Below are positions 33,646 to 36,746 of a DNA stretch of 36,746 bases, in pieces (position 1 is the first letter of the stretch; every line of letters begins with the position of its first letter). Origin of the DNA: Bacteroidales bacterium UBA6248 (GTDB taxonomy: Bacteria; Bacteroidota; Bacteroidia; Bacteroidales; Lentimicrobiaceae); assembly GCA_002441345.1 (NCBI GenBank), contig DJVU01000079.1:55797-92542 (forward strand), in the 5' to 3' direction. A program made the translations under genes and the position numbers. The notes under the pieces were generated by a model. It saw nothing but the letters and a program-made list of their open reading frames with translations, had not been told where the DNA came from and made no database searches.

Positions 33646-34566
33646 ATGAAACCAGGCCTGAGAAATATGCTGTTCGCACTGACAATGATAGGGATTTCGG
33701 TCCGTGTCGTTGCCCAGAACCCGGATTTGCCGGATGAAAGCACTTTTTTCCGTGCAATCAGGGCAAGTTTGGATGAAAGCTACATAACCTTCGGGCAGGG
33801 CATAGGCAATCTGGATCCGCTGATATTCGAAGCGCTGGTTTCACCCGGGTTTCTTCTGCGAACCAGCCGGGATGCACGCTGGGGGGCGACCCTCACGCCA
33901 TCCGTACTCATCCGGATGCACGCTGAAGAGTCGTTCCCTGTAAGAACGCCCGATTATAAACCCAGCATAACCTTTTACCATCAACCGGGCAATAAGGGTA
34001 CGTTCGACAATAAAATACGGTATATGTTCCTGAGGCTGGCGCATCATTCCAACGGACAAATGGATCCGTTCTACGATTCAACCGGCAGTATAAATGTGGT
34101 ATCGGGTAACTTTTCCACCAATTACCTGGAAGCCGGAGCATTCTTCACCCATTACGACAACCGCGCCGATACAGGCAACTCCGGCAAATTTTTCAGGATA
34201 TCGCTGGAAGTCCATCCAGGAATCGACCAGAGTCCGGAACTCAGGGGCCGGTACAGCATGGTGAGATGGCACAATCAGTTCCGGGTTTTCAGGACGAGTC
34301 CGGTACAAAATATAAAAGCCGGAAATGGCTTTCGTACCGTACAGCTTACGGCAAAAACAACGTGGATGTTTGGTTCTGTGGATGATGCAGGTTTTGCGGA
34401 TTTCAGTAAGCGGCTCAATGCATCGCTGAATCTGGAATACAAACCGGCATTTCTGAACGATGTAAGTTTCTTCGCAAACATTTATACCGGAGAAGATTAC
34501 TACAACATCCGTTTCAACAGGAGAATAACGGTTCTGCGCATCGGATTGCAGGCCTTCTCCCATTAA
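33646..34566 (+). CDS. Outer-membrane barrel with phospholipase A (OMPLA)-like HxSNG motif
   Basis: A 306-residue exported protein (signal MKPGLRNMLFALTMIGISVR, ending VVAQ) with barrel-like alternating strands up to the end (ITVLRIGLQAFSH). After MFLRLAHHSNGQMDP comes the sequence His133-His-Ser135-Asn-Gly; H-x-S-N-G is the active-site signature of outer-membrane phospholipase A (PldA), with His and Ser as catalytic residues. A downstream SGNFSTNYLEAG could provide the third catalytic Asn, but the usual SRSWNR motif is not conserved. It is therefore an OMPLA-like barrel of uncertain activity. It lies 19 bases after the RND gene, so it is probably part of the same lipid-handling system. Confidence 0.6.
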   Translation: MKPGLRNMLFALTMIGISVRVVAQNPDLPDESTFFRAIRASLDESYITFGQGIGNLDPLIFEALVSPGFLLRTSRDARWGATLTPSVLIRMHAEESFPVRTPDYKPSITFYHQPGNKGTFDNKIRYMFLRLAHHSNGQMDPFYDSTGSINVVSGNFSTNYLEAGAFFTHYDNRADTGNSGKFFRISLEVHPGIDQSPELRGRYSMVRWHNQFRVFRTSPVQNIKAGNGFRTVQLTAKTTWMFGSVDDAGFADFSKRLNASLNLEYKPAFLNDVSFFANIYTGEDYYNIRFNRRITVLRIGLQAFSH

Positions 34567-34596
34567 AATGCATATTAACCTCAAAAAACGTAAAAA

Positions 34597-35376
34597 ATGA
34601 AAAAATCAGGCATTTTTCTCATCGCAATCGCAGCATTCGCTTTCTTTCCGTTATCAAAAGCAAGCGCACAGCTCAGCGGACAACAAATCATGGAAAATGT
34701 GTACAACATCCCAAAGGGAAACGACACGCAGGGGGAGCTTACTATGACGCTTATCAACAGCAAATCGGAACAAAGGGTCAGAAAACTAAAGCAATACATT
34801 AAAGACGAAGGGCCGGTTGAAAAAAAGATCATGTTTTTCGTTGCGCCTGCGGATGTAAAGGGCACCTCCTTCATGAACTGGAGTTACACCTCCGGAAAAG
34901 ATGACGACCAGTGGATTTATCTGCCGGCTCTGAAACGCACAAAGCGGATATCCAGCGACGGAAAATCGGACTATTTCATGGGATCCGACTTCACCTACGA
35001 CGACCTTGGCGACAGGCATCCCTCGGAAGACTCTCATACACTTCTTAGATCAGAGACTCTGAACGGCCGGGACTGCTATGTGGTTGAAAGCACTCCGCGC
35101 GAAAAAGGCTACATGTATTCAAAAACGATAACCTGGGTTATGAAGGACAATTATCTTGGACTAAAGCGGGAGTTCTATGATCCTTCGGGTAAACTGCTCA
35201 AAGTTCTTGAAATTAAGAAGTTTGAAAAAATCAGCGGATTCTGGACCATTCTTGAAACCGAGATGCGAAACGTGCAAAAAAAACATTCAACCCGTATGGA
35301 ATTTTCGAATGTAAAAATCAATGCCGGAATTGACGGTTCAAAGTTTACAGAGCGCAGCATGACTCTCGGGCAGTAA
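34597..35376 (+). CDS. LolA-like outer-membrane lipoprotein-sorting protein
   Basis: A 259-residue periplasmic protein: signal peptide (MKKSGIFLIAIAAFAFFPLS, ending KASAQ), then a LolA/LppX-type fold of the PF17131 kind. Typical segments are QQIMENVYNIPKGNDTQGEL, MFFVAPADVKGTSFMNWSY, DDQWIYLPALKRTKRISSDG, SDFTYDDLGDRHPSEDSH, ITWVMKDNYLGLKREFYDPS and the closing FTERSMTLGQ. Proteins of this family are commonly encoded next to RND permeases and are thought to carry a lipid across the periplasm in a hydrophobic cleft. Here it lies 30 bases after the OMPLA-like gene and 26 before the DUF1302-like gene. Confidence 0.88.
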   Translation: MKKSGIFLIAIAAFAFFPLSKASAQLSGQQIMENVYNIPKGNDTQGELTMTLINSKSEQRVRKLKQYIKDEGPVEKKIMFFVAPADVKGTSFMNWSYTSGKDDDQWIYLPALKRTKRISSDGKSDYFMGSDFTYDDLGDRHPSEDSHTLLRSETLNGRDCYVVESTPREKGYMYSKTITWVMKDNYLGLKREFYDPSGKLLKVLEIKKFEKISGFWTILETEMRNVQKKHSTRMEFSNVKINAGIDGSKFTERSMTLGQ

Positions 35377-35402
35377 GTTCAACCATTTCAAAAAAAAAGA
35401 TC

Positions 35403-36644
35403 ATGAAAACAAAAAAAATGATTGTCCTGCTGTTTCTTTTCGTGTTCGGTTATTCTTATGCACAGCAAGAAACGACGCCGTCCGTATCGGGCTATATCAG
35501 AAACTACACAGGAGTCTTCACAGGCGAGGATTATCCGTTGTCTATCCTTCAAAATACGGTGAACCTTGAGTTAGGATTACAAAACAGCCGTACGGGATTT
35601 TTCGCAAATCCTTACATATATCATTACACCGACCGCAAACTGGAATGGGGATTACGGGAAGCTTATATGGATATTTTCCTGAAAAACATGGGCATAAGGA
35701 TCGGCAAGCAACAAATAATATGGGGTAAGGCAGAAGGAGTGTTTATTACCGATGTGGTTTCACCCAAAGATATGAGTGAATTTTTGCTTCCTGACTTTGA
35801 TGAAATCAGAACCGGGATCAGCTCTGTGAAGTTCAATTATTTTTCGGGCAATCACACGTTTGAAGCGGTCTGGGCGCCGGTATTTACTCCAACGCGTATG
35901 CCCGGCAGTGAATCGGTATGGGCACCTGTTCACCCCTTCCCTGTCATACCCGAATGGGATATGTCGGCGGCCGAAGTTAAGCCTTCGCTCGAAAACAGTG
36001 AAGTTTTTGTCCGGTATTCACTGATGGCTACGGCAGCTGATCTGGAATTGGTCGGAGGTACATTTTTTTTCGATGACCCCTCGCTGTTCATCACCCGCCG
36101 GGCCAATCCGGAATCGGGACAACTGACCGGAATCACCCTCCGGCCGGAATACCAGAGAGTATCGATGGCCGGCGGAAGTTTCAGCCTGCCCTTACGAAGT
36201 TTTGTCTTCAGGGGGGAAGCTGCCTGGTATACGGGAAGGCATTTTCAAACCTCGGCACCCGATGCCGAAGGCTCGCTGACAGAAAAAGATAACCTTCACT
36301 ATATGGCAGGAGTTGACTATACGCTTGCCGGAACCCGACTCAGTTTGCAGTTCATTCAGGAACACATACTTGACTATGAAAGCGGCATCCAGAACCGTGA
36401 ATTTGAAAATACCATGACATTCCTGGCGAAGCGTGATTTTCTCAGGGAAAAACTCTGGCTTGAGTTGTTTGCCTATATCGGGCTGACATCCGAAGATGCG
36501 CTCATCAGGCCAAAAATCACGTATTCGGTGGCCGATGGATTTGAGCTGCTCGGAGGAGCCAATATATTTACCGGTAACGAAGGCCGTTTCGGGCAGTACG
36601 ATACGAACGACATGCTCTATGTAAAAGTAAAATACAGTTTTTAA
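35403..36644 (+). CDS. DUF1302-like outer-membrane beta-barrel protein
   Basis: A 413-residue protein with signal peptide (MKTKKMIVLLFLFVFGYSYA, then QQ) and barrel strands ending in YVKVKYSF with C-terminal Phe. The section LREAYMDIFLKNMGIRIGKQ followed by QIIWGKAEGVFITDVVSPKD is close to the conserved Q-x-x-WG...D-x-VxPxD pattern of DUF1302-type barrels, which in Proteobacteria lie in operons with RND permeases and LolA-like (DUF1329) proteins. It is the last gene of the operon, closed by a terminator. It could provide the outer-membrane exit or acceptor for the molecule moved by the RND protein. Family membership rests on motif resemblance only. Confidence 0.75.
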   Translation: MKTKKMIVLLFLFVFGYSYAQQETTPSVSGYIRNYTGVFTGEDYPLSILQNTVNLELGLQNSRTGFFANPYIYHYTDRKLEWGLREAYMDIFLKNMGIRIGKQQIIWGKAEGVFITDVVSPKDMSEFLLPDFDEIRTGISSVKFNYFSGNHTFEAVWAPVFTPTRMPGSESVWAPVHPFPVIPEWDMSAAEVKPSLENSEVFVRYSLMATAADLELVGGTFFFDDPSLFITRRANPESGQLTGITLRPEYQRVSMAGGSFSLPLRSFVFRGEAAWYTGRHFQTSAPDAEGSLTEKDNLHYMAGVDYTLAGTRLSLQFIQEHILDYESGIQNREFENTMTFLAKRDFLREKLWLELFAYIGLTSEDALIRPKITYSVADGFELLGGANIFTGNEGRFGQYDTNDMLYVKVKYSF

Positions 36645-36698
36645 CGCTCATCATCCTCCTTTGAAAATTCAAAGTGCTGAAAACAAAATGCAGAGCAA

Positions 36699-36741
36699 AC
36701 CGGGCAAAGCCTTCCTGTAAAAGGAAAATGCTTTGCCCGGT
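36699..36741 (+). terminator. Terminator hairpin after the RND operon
   Basis: ACCGGGCAAAGC (36699-36710) and GCTTTGCCCGGT (36730-36741) are perfectly complementary; the loop holds a second short stem (TTCCT/AGGAA). The window ends 5 bases later, so the T tract cannot be judged. Confidence 0.75.
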
Positions 36742-36746
36742 ATTCG

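Noticed and set aside
1..36746. CRISPR array, IS element, prophage or integrated element
   Set aside because: No regularly spaced repeats, transposase, integrase or terminal inverted repeats were found; the tRNA-Leu is not followed by an integrase.

Overview
The window looks like chromosome from a member of the Bacteroidota, probably a free-living or sediment-type anaerobe or facultative anaerobe. The evidence is: a secreted protein with a type IX secretion (T9SS) sorting tail; a Rho factor with the long disordered insert typical of the phylum; several promoters of the Bacteroidota form (TAnnTTTG at -7); a DUF5777 beta-barrel; a lipoprotein-type M49 dipeptidyl peptidase III; and a GH3/beta-lactamase fusion. 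Genus cannot be fixed from this sequence. No phage, IS element or CRISPR array is visible.

Layout. 0.1-3.7 kb: a membrane PAS sensor without a kinase, an exported MsrA lipoprotein, a convergent DUF4386-like membrane protein, a 0.5 kb gap with folded-RNA potential, and a small coiled-coil protein. 3.8-8.4 kb: a T9SS cargo protein, then a TPR-histidine kinase/NarL-type regulator pair. 8.4-13.9 kb: tRNA-Leu(UAG) with its own promoter and terminator, thiol peroxidase Tpx, a GH3-serine hydrolase fusion and a VWA protein. 14.0-19.8 kb: a Crp/Fnr regulator divergent from a c-type cytochrome locus (monoheme lipoprotein, DUF5777 barrel, cytochrome c, membrane heptaheme cytochrome, cytochrome b, hexaheme lipoprotein). 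19.9-29.8 kb: mostly housekeeping genes (OM barrel, rho, gcvT, comB, DPP III, an OprO/P-like porin, a degenerate rhodanese with a Cys-rich tail, hemolysin III). 30.2-36.7 kb: a TetR-cupin unit followed by a four-gene RND envelope-transport operon.

Two gene sets read as systems. (1) The cytochrome locus carries 15 predicted c-type hemes plus a diheme-type b cytochrome. Quinol electrons could pass from the inner-membrane cytochrome b/heptaheme pair to periplasmic and lipid-anchored cytochromes, with an outer-membrane barrel encoded beside them. A Crp/Fnr protein with an N-terminal CxxC is divergently transcribed and a CRP-geometry inverted repeat lies between. (2) The 30-36.7 kb locus encodes an MMPL/RND permease, an outer-membrane protein with the HxSNG active-site motif of OMPLA phospholipase, a LolA-like lipid-binding protein and a DUF1302-like barrel. 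This is the composition expected of a trans-envelope lipid or hydrophobic-molecule exporter. A near-palindromic 20-bp site (16 of 20 bases shared) occurs both at the tetR promoter and just upstream of the RND gene, so I infer that the TetR protein controls itself and the transporter.

All functional statements come from reading motifs, composition and gene order by eye. No database search or folding calculation was run.
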